A DNA stretch of 64,000 bases from Gnetum montanum (taxonomy: Eukaryota > Streptophyta > Gnetopsida > Gnetales > Gnetaceae). The notes beneath the pieces were generated by a model, which worked only from the letters and a program-made list of their open reading frames with translations, was not told the origin of the DNA and searched no databases. A program made the position numbers and the translations under genes. The stretch covers positions 477,617-541,616 of the forward strand of contig MNCI01034636.1 in the NCBI GenBank assembly GCA_015680685.1. The letters run 5' to 3'. Every line of letters begins with the position of its first letter. The first letter of the stretch is position 1. Below are positions 10,861 to 21,398 of this stretch, in pieces.

Positions 10861-12314
10861 TGCCCTAATTTTGTTTATAGTACAATTCTTCATCTTCTAC
10901 CAATTGTTGAAGCTCCACCAATAGTCTATGCTCTTTGTCAACTAGTTGTTCTCCAGCTTCCTATCTGGCTTGGATGTCCATCAAAGCTTGTTGCTTAGCA
11001 GCCTTGAGAGAATACTTTTTAGAGGTCTAAATGTTCTGAATCTTGCACTTAAGCATAGACATATTGTACTTCAAAAAATCTTGGGGATCTACATTATTTG
11101 GGTACTTAGCCTAGATCTCGGTAACCAGACTTTGCATCCATGGCTTTGAGAGCCATGATTGTTCGAAAGGAAAGGGGACAACTCCACATCTGTCTAATTT
11201 TTGGATTGAACATATGAGCATCCAATGGTTTGATGCTCTCCTTTCTTGCCCCTAGAGAACAATTCCATGCGAAATAAGGATATTGGCACTTACCCAAACT
11301 CTGTTGCTTCTGGATATAGCCCTGTCATATCCCTTGCTTCTGTTGCTCCATGTGTAGAAACAACTTCTAAGCTCGATGTGTACGAAATTGTACGTGTTTA
11401 GGAATTGATGGAACTGTAGGCTCCCCGGTGGTGGGTCAGTTCCTCCCCCAATCTTTTCTCAACCATAGAGTCGCTGATTGAAATCCTTGTTTAAGACGCA
11501 AGCATGCTGATTAGGAATATAGCCAGCAGTCCTTCACAACTCCTATAGGTGTTCATCCCAACACTACGTACCATAAAAATTTGTAATCCATAGGCTATGT
11601 GAGGGTAAAAACACTACGAGACTCCAAAAGGAGGAGTCCACCAGCTTAAGGGAAAGTTGAGAGATGGTAGGCAAGCCTCCAACCCACCCATGGAAATCCA
11701 CAAAATACAAGAACCATCCGGCCTAGCATAGTGAATAAAAGTTACCCAAATGAAGTTTAGTTTCCTGTAGACAAACTATTGTGCAAACTTCGGTTTGCAG
11801 TAATTCTTTAATGGTACATCATTTGTAGGGGTTACCTTGTCCCTTGCAATTCTAAGACAAAATCTTCATGGTCTGCTTAAATACCACTTTTTGTAAACCT
11901 CCTTGAGAGTTACTTGGAATTCAAAGTCAATATCCAATTTTTTTTCCTACTACTGTTTTTGTGGCTAGAAGGGCATCCCCCGTTTTTGGGTTTTGCAAAC
12001 ACACAAAAACCCTATTTCTCTTCTTGTGTGTCTTTCATAACAATCTCCTCCATTGCTAGTACAATCGATCCACGCACAGTTGAAACCCACTCCCCCAGTA
12101 GAAGTAGTGCCCCCTCTAGAGGTGGCAAAGCACCCATAGCAACTGTGGCTATACTCGAGGAAGACTTGACCCCTGTAGTGCCTAGGGAAAAAGGAGGTTC
12201 GCTTCCCCCTGGACCCAAAAAATTAGGCAGCTGCTGCATCCCATCCTCCTCAACCTGGGGGGACTGAACATTTTGCTTCACCAGCATCCATCCATCCTCG
12301 ACAGCAACATCTTA

Positions 12315-12935
12315 CTTCCCCTAAGCCTTGCTCCAAACCTTGCATTCCTTTGCGGTGTGGTTACTTTTCCCACAAGTGGTGCATGCTTTCACGCTAGGCC
12401 AACCCAGGCTTGTTTATCTTTTTCAAGGCAGGCAGTGGCCTCATTGCCATGATTTTCTTGTACTCATTGACAAGCTTTTCTTCTCCAAACAGCAAGTCCA
12501 GAATGACTTCCCACAGGAGGTTAGTGGAGGCGAGGGACCTCCACACACAAAATTGTGCAAAAGACATTCGCTCCTTTGACTCTATAAACTTATCAAAGTT
12601 AATAAACTCTCCAAAAAAATTAGCAAAGGTTTTTAGGAAGTCCACAGTCCATAGTTCCTAGGGCATCCCAAATAGCAGGATCTAGACAAGAGCTTTGGAG
12701 AACAATTCAGGGTCGTGGTGAGCACTAGGCTGCAAGTGCATAAGTGCTAAGCCCCATGCATTGAAAAACCAAGGCTCACGGGCCAGTGCATGGTTCCCAT
12801 CCTCTTGACGCTGGAATACAGAAAGCAACAGATCCCCTTTGAGTGAATGGACCTGAACATTGCGCAACCCCCACAATGTGTGGATTCATTGCTTAACCAG
12901 CTCCATCTTACGTTGTGCACCTGAGGACACAAACT
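12315..12935 (-). pseudogene. LINE L3 ORF1 (DUF4283 plus CCHC zinc knuckle)
   Basis: RNA-binding ORF1 of L3. The DUF4283 fold is seen as 'LAREPWFFNAWGLALMHLQP' (about 12790-12740), then 'KTFANFFGEFINFDKFIES', 'MSFAQFCVWRSLAS' and 'EVILDLLFGEEKLV' (12645-12450). In another frame 'ACTTCGKSNHTAKECKVWSK' gives a complete C-x2-C-x4-H-x4-C zinc knuckle near 12330-12395. DUF4283 followed by a zinc knuckle is the usual arrangement in plant LINE ORF1. At least one frameshift separates the parts. Confidence 0.7.
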
Positions 12936-13294
12936 TGCCCACTAGGCTCATTTCAATGGCCCGCAGTCCCTCAGGTGGCACCTCCTGCATCTGCAACCTC
13001 ATCTTTTCAACTTGCCAAGCGTAGGAATCAATGCCACAATCTCCTGGTTTCCACGCATTCTCCCATCCTTTCCCTGGTATTGGCATGGGGCCAGCATATT
13101 TGTTGCCATGCATGGCTGACTTGCCGCTTGACATGTGTGTTTCCTTAGTGGCCTAAGATGATATCCTATCTTCCTGCATTGCACATGTGAGCTCCTTGGC
13201 AGAGCAAGGCATTGGTGCGCCTCATTAGACAATGGTGGTGGTGGTAAGGCAGGAGTCAGAAACTGTTTCGGCAGAGCCAGGCGCTTGCCGTCAA

Positions 13295-13890
13295 TTAAGA
13301 TCCCCAACAGATGCTCCTGCTGAACCCAAAAATAAAATAAAATAAAATCTGCATATTTGCCACACATGAGATCTCATTTTGTAGCTTCGTGGCCATGGAG
13401 GGAAGGCAAAAGTGATCTTCCAAGTGTCTAGGGCGAAAGTTGCACAAGAGATGGAAGTGGAACTTAGACAACCAAGTTAAACATGGGTCCAGTGTGAAAT
13501 ACCTCATCATCTAGTGAATAACTTCATCCCAGGGCGCAGGGAGGCAACTTTGGCTGTAGACACTACGTTGTGCCGCAAGAACCTTGTCTTCTCCAAAGAA
13601 ACACTGAACCTTAGTAACTCCATATCTTCCTTGGTGGTGAACGATTTTTCTGCCACATAGGAAATTAGTTGCTTGAGCAACAGTTTCTTCTGAAATGCAA
13701 ATCTTGGTGCCTTGAACCATATAGGATTGCCGATTCCATGACTGAATGGCTTGCATCAGAAATGGTCAAGGGTAACCCTTCAGTGCAAGGCAATAACTAT
13801 CCCACGCCGCTGCAACAAAGAACGGAAGCACTGGAGAGTGACAGAGGTCTGCATGAGACAACAACTCGTGCTTTGCTGATTGTCAAATAA
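13295..13890 (-). pseudogene. ORF3-like unrecognised domain upstream of L3 ORF1
   Basis: Minus-strand reading 'YMVQGTKICISEETVAQATN', 'CFFGEDKVLAAQRSVYSQSC', a stop, then 'MMRYFTLDPCLTWLSKFHFH' and 'LLCNFRP'. It resembles the globular part of L5 ORF3 ('IFQGCKIHVTESAIASCLGA', 'LVDRFFVQSGNGSKLQGLHF') but is clearly more distant than L1 is to L5. Function is unknown. It lies before ORF1 rather than after RT, so either it belongs to another element joined here or the domain occurs in two positions in this family. Confidence 0.45.
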
Positions 13891-14780
13891 GAGAAGGCAT
13901 AATATTTTCATGCGCAGCCACCCAATTGTTAAAAGCACTCCTGTTTATTACCACCACAGAAGAAGTGATATCTCTCCATCATAGTTCATGTTTTATAGTT
14001 AATTTTTATAACTGTGATTGCTCCTCTTGTATGCCTTTTGTTATGCATTTTTAACCAAGTAACTTACATGTCGAGGTTGCCTAATAATACAAAAATCGAG
14101 AACATATGATAATATACATGCCCATGTGAAGAATACTCAAATTAAGTGACTTACTATTCAATGGTGTAATGTTTTCATTTATGTTCAGTGACTTATTTCG
14201 TTTCACAAATCAATTCCTATCTTTATATAAATATTATCAGTTTGTTCTATGTTTCAAAGCATGAAAGATTCATGTTTACGGATATATACCTAACCCTGGT
14301 CTTTAATGAACACAGATATTAAGTTTTAGAAATCATTAACAAGTTGTATGTTTGTTACTTCTAGTTTCATATCATGATTCTGAAATCACTTATAATCAGA
14401 AGTTCAAAACTCACACACTGCCAAACCAGTCATGACTAGTAATTTCATTGATCACAACCACACGTAAAGCAAAAATAAAAAAATAAAAAATAAAAAAAAT
14501 CTAACAACATATAACTACTTATAACTAGCGACTTTAGTATACATCTAATTTCATCAATCACACAATACGTAACCAGTAACACAATTATGCTAACAACATT
14601 GTCTATACGAAACAAAATTTAAAGTAAAGGCCTTGACAGAATCTAGAATGGTATGTTCGTTGAAAATATCGATTTCTTCTGTTGTTATTTTCGTGATTGG
14701 TTTTGGACGATTGCATAAATTTGTTTTCTTGTAGCTACACCCTTGCCTGTTGTCTAATTTATTTGATTAACTGTAAGCAG
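13891..14780. other. Intron remainder, no gene seen
   Basis: AT-rich intron sequence before exon 14781-15159, with an A-rich stretch at 14467-14500. The last 20 bases give a usable acceptor (ctgtaagcag). Nothing else recognisable. Confidence 0.5.
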
Positions 14781-15159
14781 GTCGTTCAGGTTGTGAATGT
14801 GACAAACGGTGACAATGATTACTTTCCTCAAACTTACGTTTCGCTGTACTCTTTGACACCTGGCAAACTTTCACAAGAAATGGAAAGCTTAAGGGAGGAA
14901 AATTTTAGCTGTGGCAGAACAGAACCAATTGACTTTGTTACATACTCTGTCAGCTATGGTTGTGTCAGTACTGATGCTGCTAAGGATGGGTGGAATGAAA
15001 CTGATACTCCGGTTCTTCATGTTGAATCTGATGACATTATTGGAGGTCAAAGAAAGACTGTCATTTTTGTGGATACGAAAGTTTCAAACCGTTGGGTAAT
15101 GGCAATTAATTCAAAGGAGATTAGAGCTATGAAATTTGAAATAATATTGGTGCAGACAG
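14781..15159 (+). CDS. ERMP1-like M28 metallopeptidase, second-last exon
   Basis: A 379-nt open exon between an acceptor (ctgtaagcag) and donor GTAACA at 15160. It begins 'VVQVVNVTNGDNDYFP', continues 'YVSLYSLTPGKLSQEMESL', 'NFSCGRTEPIDFVTYSVSYG', 'DTPVLHVESDD', 'VIFVDTKVSNRWVMAINSKE' and ends 'FEIILVQT' plus one base. This pattern resembles, from memory, the lumenal C-terminal region of plant Zn-dependent exopeptidases of the ERMP1 type (peptidase M28), including the paired Cys. Reading frame is clean, unlike all surrounding repeats, which implies selection. The join to exon 7743-7855 is phase 0 and to 21097-21398 phase 1, both in frame. Confidence 0.75.
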
Positions 15160-17640
15160 GTAACAATCGGTGCCCCTATGGCAATTTTCATGTTTTCATC
15201 TTTTCAATAAAACATTATTTAGAAGTATATATTTCTAGCATTGTATGTAGACTTGCATGTTGTTAAGCAGTGCTAAAACTTCATCAGAGACGGTTGTTTT
15301 GACCGAGTATATACTACATGTTGTCTAGCATTGTATGTAGACTTAACATGTTGTTCTAAATGTACTTTTTGAATTTGATTGATGTCATTTTAAAGGGTCT
15401 TCTAACAGTATATACTAAAGTAGGATACTCTTCCCAAATATTATTATCACTTTCTTGTGCTAAGAGAAAATCCTTTGAGGCATATGGCCTACTCTTTGCA
15501 TATGGAGAAGCTTCACATCCCAAGCAGCAGTTTACCCTTAGTCACAAGAGCTTTGCATATTCGTGGTTTTAATCTCCTTAGATGCTCAGATGCGTTGCTT
15601 GGTCAAAGCGGACGTTTTTGAGAAATTGATCGATGACTAAAGAAGCAAAAGTAGTTCATCCAACATTAGAGGATTGTAAACATCAATATGCGATTGCAGC
15701 CATGCAATTACTAGTCGTTTGGCTTGTATTGAGGTGTCTTTCATTGAATCCCAGCATACCGTTCATGAGCTTTCTGTTAATTGATGAAGCAGATTATGGG
15801 AACAGTAAGCAGTGGAGACTGAACTATGTGATTCTAGCTGTACTAAGGAGTTTACAATTTGAAAAATGACATTTTTTAACCAGATTATATGACAGCATGT
15901 ATCGTCATGATGTATTGTACTTGAAGTATGGGATTAAGCCTGCCTCCATTCACAAACTATTTCGGTGATAAGATTTCATGTTGAGCCGGTTAAGGCACCA
16001 TCAAAAACGGTAGCTGACTGATTACACGACACTGCAATAAATGTTCAATGAATTCACCTGCCTATTGGTGTCTCATACAGCTATAGAGGTTGTAAAAGAA
16101 AAAGTTTTTCAAATTACTGTGTTCACATGACAACATGTTCAAGAAGCAACATAAACAATCAAACATTCAGCATAATCGGTTTATGAATGATGCATCATGT
16201 TCATCTGGTACCTCCAATATACATTATCTGGGATGACTTCTCCTTGCAGGCCAAGCATTTAACTGTGAGTTGCATCCTAAGCATGGGGTTTGGTGGAAAT
16301 GCACTATAAACCCTATCTTCTGTACTTTACTCCCAAGCGAATGACATTCTTGAAGATGTCAAATGCCTGTTTAAACTGTCATGTCTGCATGACACTGGTA
16401 TTCAAGAAAATGAATGTAACATTGGCATATTTATGAACTATTTGACACCTCAATTGAGGGACCATCAAAATCATCGTTTGCTATGCTGCTTGATAATAAA
16501 CACGAAGGATTTAGATAGGTGCCTTTAATGGAATGAACAAGGAGAAATAGTATCAATACTACACATGGGAAACTAATTGCAATTTACTGAGAATTAGAGT
16601 CATAAATATAATTGTGAACTACATTAAACAAATCAAGGATGACTACAACTTGTCATAGAAATTGAAAATGAAGTTTTTCTTTATCTAGGCACTTCCATAG
16701 CTAACAGCAAAAATATAGCAACAGTGAAGACAAACACTAAGCATTACGAAATCATCCAAAGCTAACTTTTGATGCCTTCTTGAAAAGAAACAGAACTAGA
16801 TATTTACATGAAACATGAATCTATTATAGGACTAATAACTAACCATATAACCATCTCAGAATATTAAAAGACTCCAAATTATCCTTTCAAGCTTCACTGG
16901 ATAGAATCTGCTATCATTGATGAATAAAACATTGTCTAAAATTCAGCAATTTTGATATAAAAATATAGGATACCATGAAGGAAAATTCCATAGTATTACA
17001 TCAGCAAATGCAGGTAATGATGATGAAACTAACTTCTACCAGAGAGGAAGGTGGCAGAGGAAATTGATAATTAGATGAAGACCACCATTCAAGGATTTAG
17101 TAGACTATAATTCGTTTATGGTTTAGGAATCAACTAACAAGTTTTATAACCAAATGAGCTTCAACATCTGAATGAATTTTTCACCAGAAGATTAGGAAGT
17201 AATTTTTGGGAGGATCTTCAAAAGTTAGTAGTTTCCAAAATCATGAAAAATGAAAGGAGTAATAAGTATAGACTATGCCTTAAAAAATCCAATCTGAAAA
17301 CAATTTGTGTAAACAGAATAATAGCTAAAACCATCAAAGGATCAACCAGTACCATGTTTGGATGAATTTGCCATGTGAAATCTTAACGTTAGTGTCGACA
17401 AATAAAAAGCGAGGCTGGTGTTTAAAGATTATGCTAAAAAAAACATAGATTATAAGGAGACCTATGTTTTCACCTCCAAACAAATTATCATAAGTATTCT
17501 TTTCTTTGCCAACACCAATCCAAAAGCCATAGAACTAGAATATGCATAATAAACATAGACAACAAAACTCATTAGATCCAGGAATTGAACTGAACTGAAG
17601 AACTCTTAGAAGGGATTGTTGGGTAGGAACTTAGAAAGAG
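15160..17640. other. Intron sequence, no gene seen
   Basis: AT-rich intron DNA after donor GTAACA. A near-repeat of 'agcattgtatgtagactt' occurs at about 15238 and 15328. Short open stretches at 15360-15869 show no family resemblance and I treat them as chance. Confidence 0.45.
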
Positions 17641-18280
17641 AACTTGTGCATAGATGGGAATGGGAACTCCATGGGTAAGGATGTTCACTGCCTTGGAGGG
17701 GATGATGGGCTAGAGGAGGCTAACACAGTAAGACTCGGAGGAAATAAGGGAGGGCTCATGGCCTAGCACCCTAGAGATGGGGGAATTGATGCTTGCTCAT
17801 GGAGCGAAGGTACCATAAGGTTGCAGGTCAAGGGGCCACCATCGGATGGGCTGCACACCATGGAGCTGAGCCTTATAGGTAAGTTCATTTCCTTTGGTGT
17901 GAGGCCCAAGTTGGAGTTGCTCAAGAGGTGGGTGGATGTATCCTAGGGACTATGTAACATGTGGGTGAGGTTTTTGGGGAGCAGCTTGTTATTATTTGTC
18001 TTTTAGAAGATGGAGGACTGGGATCAAGTGTTGCTGGGATGACCTTGGTTGTTCAAGGCTAGGGAGTTGGCCCTCACACATTGGCGCCTAGGGGCTCACC
18101 GGGACCTAGATGTCTTCTCTCAGGTCCCTATGTGGGTGCATGTCTTGGGGGTGCCATGGGAACTCTAGATTACAGAGTTCTTGAAGATCCTAGTAGACAA
18201 AATCGAAGGAGAGAATGGGGTATGCAAGATTCTATGTATGGAGGTCACTATCAACCAAAGATTTTGTGTGGGAGGTCATC
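17640..18280 (+). mobile_element. LINE fragment L4 (ORF1/DUF4283 only)
   Basis: Plus-strand fragment of the same LINE family. 'VRPKLELLKRWVDVS' (about 17900-17945), 'DWDQVLLG', 'PWLFKARELALTHWRLGAHR' (about 18040-18100) and 'VPMWVHVLGVPWEL' (about 18125-18165) align with L1 at 290-620 ('VQSKVELI', 'KDRD', 'MLLGGTVVF'). It stops at about 18280, exactly where the poly(T) end of the opposite-strand L5 begins. Stops are present. Confidence 0.65.
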
Positions 18281-18419
18281 GTTTTTTTTTTTTGAGAAAA
18301 TATTTGGGAGTATATTACTGAAAAAAGAAATATAGTACAGGGAATTACAAATCNNGGGGAGAAGAAGCAAAAAGAATCCGTGTCGTCGACGGGGAGGGGT
18401 CCTTAGGGGCGAGTCGGCA

Positions 18420-19022
18420 AACGACAGCAGGTGCAGTGCTGACGTTCAAGCTCATGGAGCAAGTCCAAGGTGTTGCGATGCTCCTCGGTGTCCATGAAGT
18501 TTGCCGCATGTTGGATACCCTGCATAGCGGACTCCCTCCTGCTCCGGTCTGTCGGTGAGTCCCCCGCGTTTAGGTGGAAATGCGCCGAGGTTCGCCAGAT
18601 ATGTCTCCGAAGCTCTCATAGCTGATGCCCAAGATGAGGTACAGGCATTGCCCCCCCCCCTCTCAGCCACTGTCGGGCACTGTGCTCGTGTGCCCGGTCA
18701 AGCTGTCTTTGCCTCTGCTCCTCCTCCTCCTGTAAGCGTTCATGCTCCACCCTCTCCACCTCCTCTTGAGCTCTACGGGCTGCGTCCTCCTATCTCAACT
18801 CCTCCCGCACCTGGCCTGGATCTTGTCAATGAGCCAGACCCGAGCAACCTCCGCCATTAGCTCATGTTGCCTCATCAGCTCCTGTTCCCACTTGTGGAGC
18901 TGGGCTTCCTGGTCAGCCCAAGACTGGGCAAGGGCCTCGTTCCACTTGGCCTCCCACTCCCGCCTCTCTGCCTCCTACGCAGTGGTTGCGGCTCATTGTT
19001 CGGCCTATTGCAGCTCTTTAAC
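18420..19022 (-). pseudogene. LINE L5 ORF3, helical Glu/Arg-rich part and C-terminal Cys motif (broken)
   Basis: In shifting minus-strand frames one reads 'RREWEAKWNEALAQSWADQE', 'AQLHKWEQELMRQHELMAEV' and, near 18520-18425, 'SAMQGIQHAANFMDTEEHRN' and 'TLDLLHELERQHCTCC'. These match the equivalents in L1 (5320-5890) and L2 (8280-8845). The first part looks like a coiled coil. The last part holds a conserved D-x-E-E block, a Leu-containing helix and two or three Cys. Its role is unknown. Confidence 0.6.
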
Positions 19023-19303
19023 CTAGTTTGAGCGGTCGCTGGGGGGGCAATGAGGAAGCTGTCCTGATAAGACTAGCAGGGAGGCGCAGGCCTCGCTGGG
19101 AGCGGCGTCCCCACACGAAAGTAGTCGCTGGAAGAGTCCAGCGAGTCCCTCGGTTGGGCGAGGCCGAGGGGTCAGGGGGGGCAACAGGGGGCAGGTAGGG
19201 GTGACCCCTGCGNNNNNNGGGGGGGGGGGGGTAGAAGACGATAGGCCTAGTGCCCCCCAGCTCCCCTCTACAGAGCCAGGATCAACCTCGAATGTCGGCC
19301 ACA
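19023..19303 (-). pseudogene. LINE L5 ORF3, Pro-rich linker with sequence gap
   Basis: Segment between the globular and helical parts of ORF3, coding for Pro/Ser/Gly-rich sequence in the open frame 19307-19023. Six N at 19213-19218 next to a G run suggest a poorly resolved homopolymer, so reading frame here is uncertain. Confidence 0.4.
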
Positions 19304-19810
19304 TCATTTAAGAAGGAGAACCTCCAAGAAAAAACGCAGAAGGTTAGTCTGGAGGCCTAACTTCAAACAACGCATGAAGACAAAATGTAAACCTTGAAGT
19401 TTGGACCCGTTGCCAGACTGGACGAAAAAACGGTCCACCAGATTAGCCGCCTGGGCCCAGAGACAGGGGAGGGAAGATTTGGGAACTTGTCGGCTTTGCG
19501 TTCGAGGCACGGGTCCATCAAAAAAGAGCTCAGCATTCTGTAGGCCATGGGTGGTAGGTAGAATGATTTCTCCAGCAGCCTGGGCCCCCAGACAACTGGC
19601 GATAGCAGATTCGGTGACGTGAATCTTGCATCCTTGAAAGATGGTCCGGTCGCCGTCCCAATTAGTGAAAAACACGTCATCTGCCAAATCCGGGTCCCCG
19701 ACCAGCCGCTGTAGCGGGCCAGACCAGCTGCACCGGGTAACCAGCCGCCAGAGCTCCTCATCTTCCCGGAAGGTAGTGCAGTTAGGCTCGAACGTCGGCG
19801 TTACACCCAT
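19304..19810 (-). CDS. LINE L5 ORF3, unrecognised globular domain (168 aa)
   Basis: Open frame starting 'MGVTPTFEPNCTTFREDEEL', then 'LVGDPDLADDVFFTNWDGDR', 'IFQGCKIHVTESAIASCLGA', 'GEIILPTTHGLQNAELFFDG', 'LVDRFFVQSGNGSKLQGLHF' and 'VFMRCLKLGLQTNLLRFF'. It aligns along its length with L1 4488-5000, including the initiating Met. It is neither RNase H nor another LINE domain I know. No catalytic signature, signal peptide or membrane segment is apparent. The ORF probably continued into the downstream Glu/Arg-rich part (19020-18420) before decay. Its position after RT in two copies suggests it is a stable part of this family. Confidence 0.6.
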   Translation of the reverse strand: MGVTPTFEPNCTTFREDEELWRLVTRCSWSGPLQRLVGDPDLADDVFFTNWDGDRTIFQGCKIHVTESAIASCLGAQAAGEIILPTTHGLQNAELFFDGPVPRTQSRQVPKSSLPCLWAQAANLVDRFFVQSGNGSKLQGLHFVFMRCLKLGLQTNLLRFFLEVLLLK

Positions 19811-20423
19811 GGCCGCTCTGATTTTGTTCCACGCACAGCAGGTCTGCGCAATTGGCTGCTGGGTGGGGGGGGAGCCTATCCTGATGGAACACTGTGCGGT
19901 TGTGCGCCTTCCAAGCCACCCATAAAAGCATCGATGCCCAAGAGTCGCTTGTCAGCTGCATCGGGGGGGGGGGCATCACCGCCTCTTGCCAAGTGGCGCG
20001 AATGTAGCCATAGTCATAAGAAAAGTGTTCAATCGTCTCGGGCGTGGCACCACAGCAAGGATAGGTGTTGTCATGCATGATGCCGCGCCTACGCAGAACG
20101 GCCGCCACAAAATGTGTGACGGCCATGAGAATCCCGATTGCCACGAGGAGACGGCCCTTGCGAATTAGGAAGCGATTGGCCCAGTGGTTCATCCGCCTTT
20201 TAACCTTCGCCAGGAGTGGCCCCCATGAATTGTTTTGGCCCCATTGGTACAGCGGGATGCCCAGGTATGTGTCTTTAGTTGTCCCAGGCTGGATATCTAG
20301 GATTTGCACCACCCTCCCTTTTACTTGCGCATCAACATTAATAAAATGCGCCGCAGACTTGGTTAAACGAGCTCCGTTGCTTATATTTTGTGCTATGGCT
20401 AAGGAACTAGATGTGTTTAACAT
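19782..20423 (-). CDS. LINE L5 ORF2 C-terminal part: RT thumb fused to zf-RVT (partial)
   Basis: A 213-codon open frame. It starts within the RT C-terminal region ('SAAHFINVDAQVKGRVVQIL', 'YLGIPLYQWGQNNSW', 'KRRMNHWANRFLIRKGRLLV'), the usual thumb region of plant LINEs. After 'AVTHFVAAV' it passes directly to 'RRRGIMHDNTYPCCGATPET' and 'IEHFSYDYGYIRATWQEAV', the zf-RVT finger. In L1 these two parts are separated by about 450 nt, so L5 has lost that stretch without breaking the frame. It ends 28 nt past the start of ORF3, so the two ORFs overlap in different frames. Incomplete and not functional as RT. Confidence 0.7.
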   Translation of the reverse strand: MLNTSSSLAIAQNISNGARLTKSAAHFINVDAQVKGRVVQILDIQPGTTKDTYLGIPLYQWGQNNSWGPLLAKVKRRMNHWANRFLIRKGRLLVAIGILMAVTHFVAAVLRRRGIMHDNTYPCCGATPETIEHFSYDYGYIRATWQEAVMPPPPMQLTSDSWASMLLWVAWKAHNRTVFHQDRLPPHPAANCADLLCVEQNQSGHGCNADVRA

Positions 20424-20430
20424 ATGGTCA

Positions 20431-21096
20431 AGACATGTCTTGATTCTCAGTTGAGACTAAGTTTTAGTTCCAATGTCCCTTGTTCTCCTATGTATTATAA
20501 ATCGCCTCTCTTTTATTTTCCTTCACTATCTCTGTTTTGTTATGATACAGTGAGAATAAGCTCATAGTAACTCGTTCATTAGTTATTTGATTTACACGAT
20601 TGCGTTGACTCTATTATCAAAACTTTCTACTTCCTCTTGCATTTGTCAAATGAGGATAATCTTGGGTTTCCTTTCAGTTGAGGAACCTTTTGTTTGGCAT
20701 TCCCTACCCTTGCCAACCTAGTCATATACATCTTTTTAAACCATTGGATAGCCCAGGAACAACCATCCATGGTGGATCTGCTGATCTACAAATTAGTTAA
20801 GACATGTTAATGTCACAATTAAGGTTTGTCTTTCCCTTATTTATGGTGGATAGTAAAGTTACTGATACTTGATGATATGAGAGTGAATGAAAAAGAATCT
20901 ATGACTATAACAATCAACTTCTTTCTGACTAGCTTTCTGAAAATTCTTGAAGCAGCCTACATTCATATGGTTCCCGTAATATCCTGCATTTAATATTTTG
21001 CCTTGATAAGGAATCGGTAATTGTCTATGGTTTTGATGTTATGGATTTTGTCAAAGATATGCTCACGGTTGCTTTTTGCACTTTCCTTTAAAACAG
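20431..21096. other. Intron sequence, no gene seen
   Basis: AT-rich DNA between the L5 5' truncation point and the last M28 exon. Ends with a T-rich tract and acceptor tttaaaacag. Confidence 0.5.
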
Positions 21097-21398
21097 GTAC
21101 AACTGAGACGCTAGTTCCAGAAGAAGATATTTTTGGAGTCGATGGTTGGCACATTTTACAATTTGTGACAGAGGAGGGTGGTCCTAAAAAATTTCAGATC
21201 ACCTTGCTTTGGCACGACAGTTCTAAAGTTCATCATTACCATGGGAATTATCTGTTAAAATTAAGGACAGACATAAATGTCCTCACCCCAAAAGTGGCAA
21301 GGGTCATGGAAAAGCTTCCAAAATGGTGTGTTTTGTTTGGGAAATCAACATCACCTTTCACATTTTCATTTATTAAATACCTGAGCATGCAGTTTTAG
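21097..21398 (+). CDS. ERMP1-like M28 metallopeptidase, last exon
   Basis: Follows acceptor tttaaaacag at 21096 and supplies the two bases that complete the split Gly codon. It reads 'TTETLVPEEDIFGVDGWHIL', 'KKFQITLLWHDSS', 'LLKLRTDINVLTPKVARVME', 'KLPKWCVLFGKSTSPFTFSF' and ends 'IKYLSMQF' with TAG at 21396-21398. The C-terminal end resembles plant ERMP1-like proteins as I recall them. No stop or frameshift interrupts it. The three exons together code for about 264 residues. A family search would settle the name. Confidence 0.75.

Larger units (their letters stand above)
10850..13890 (-). mobile_element. LINE copy L3, truncated within RT
   Basis: Same family as L1, on the minus strand. Reading from 13890 down it shows a domain like the L1/L5 ORF3 globular part (13756-13300), DUF4283 (about 12900-12400), a CCHC zinc knuckle 'CTTCGKSNHTAKEC' (about 12330-12395), a Pro/Ser-rich linker (12290-12010), endonuclease remains with 'FLNTYNFVHIELRSCFYTWS' (about 11390-11330), and the segment between endonuclease and RT ('ELQQLVEDEELYYKQ', about 10930-10880). 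It stops near 10850, where the pararetrovirus-like fragment begins. Stops and frame changes are frequent. Confidence 0.75.
18282..20430 (-). mobile_element. LINE copy L5, 5'-truncated
   Basis: Minus-strand LINE. The + strand poly(T) at 18282-18291 is its A-tail, followed by the family 3' end (rc of 18292-18350: 'cagtaatatactcccaaata'). Reading down from 20423: RT thumb, zf-RVT, ORF3 (19810 to about 18420), then the tail. GC content is much higher than in the surrounding intron. Long uninterrupted frames (213 and 168 codons) make it the best preserved, probably youngest, copy. It is 5'-truncated near 20430 and contains two small N gaps (18354-18355, 19213-19218). I could not find a target site duplication. 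Confidence 0.75.

Noticed and set aside
18555-19026. Plus-strand Pro/Ser-rich frames of 101 and 94 codons
   Set aside because: Antisense to the L5 ORF3 helical part, whose minus-strand reading matches L1 and L2.
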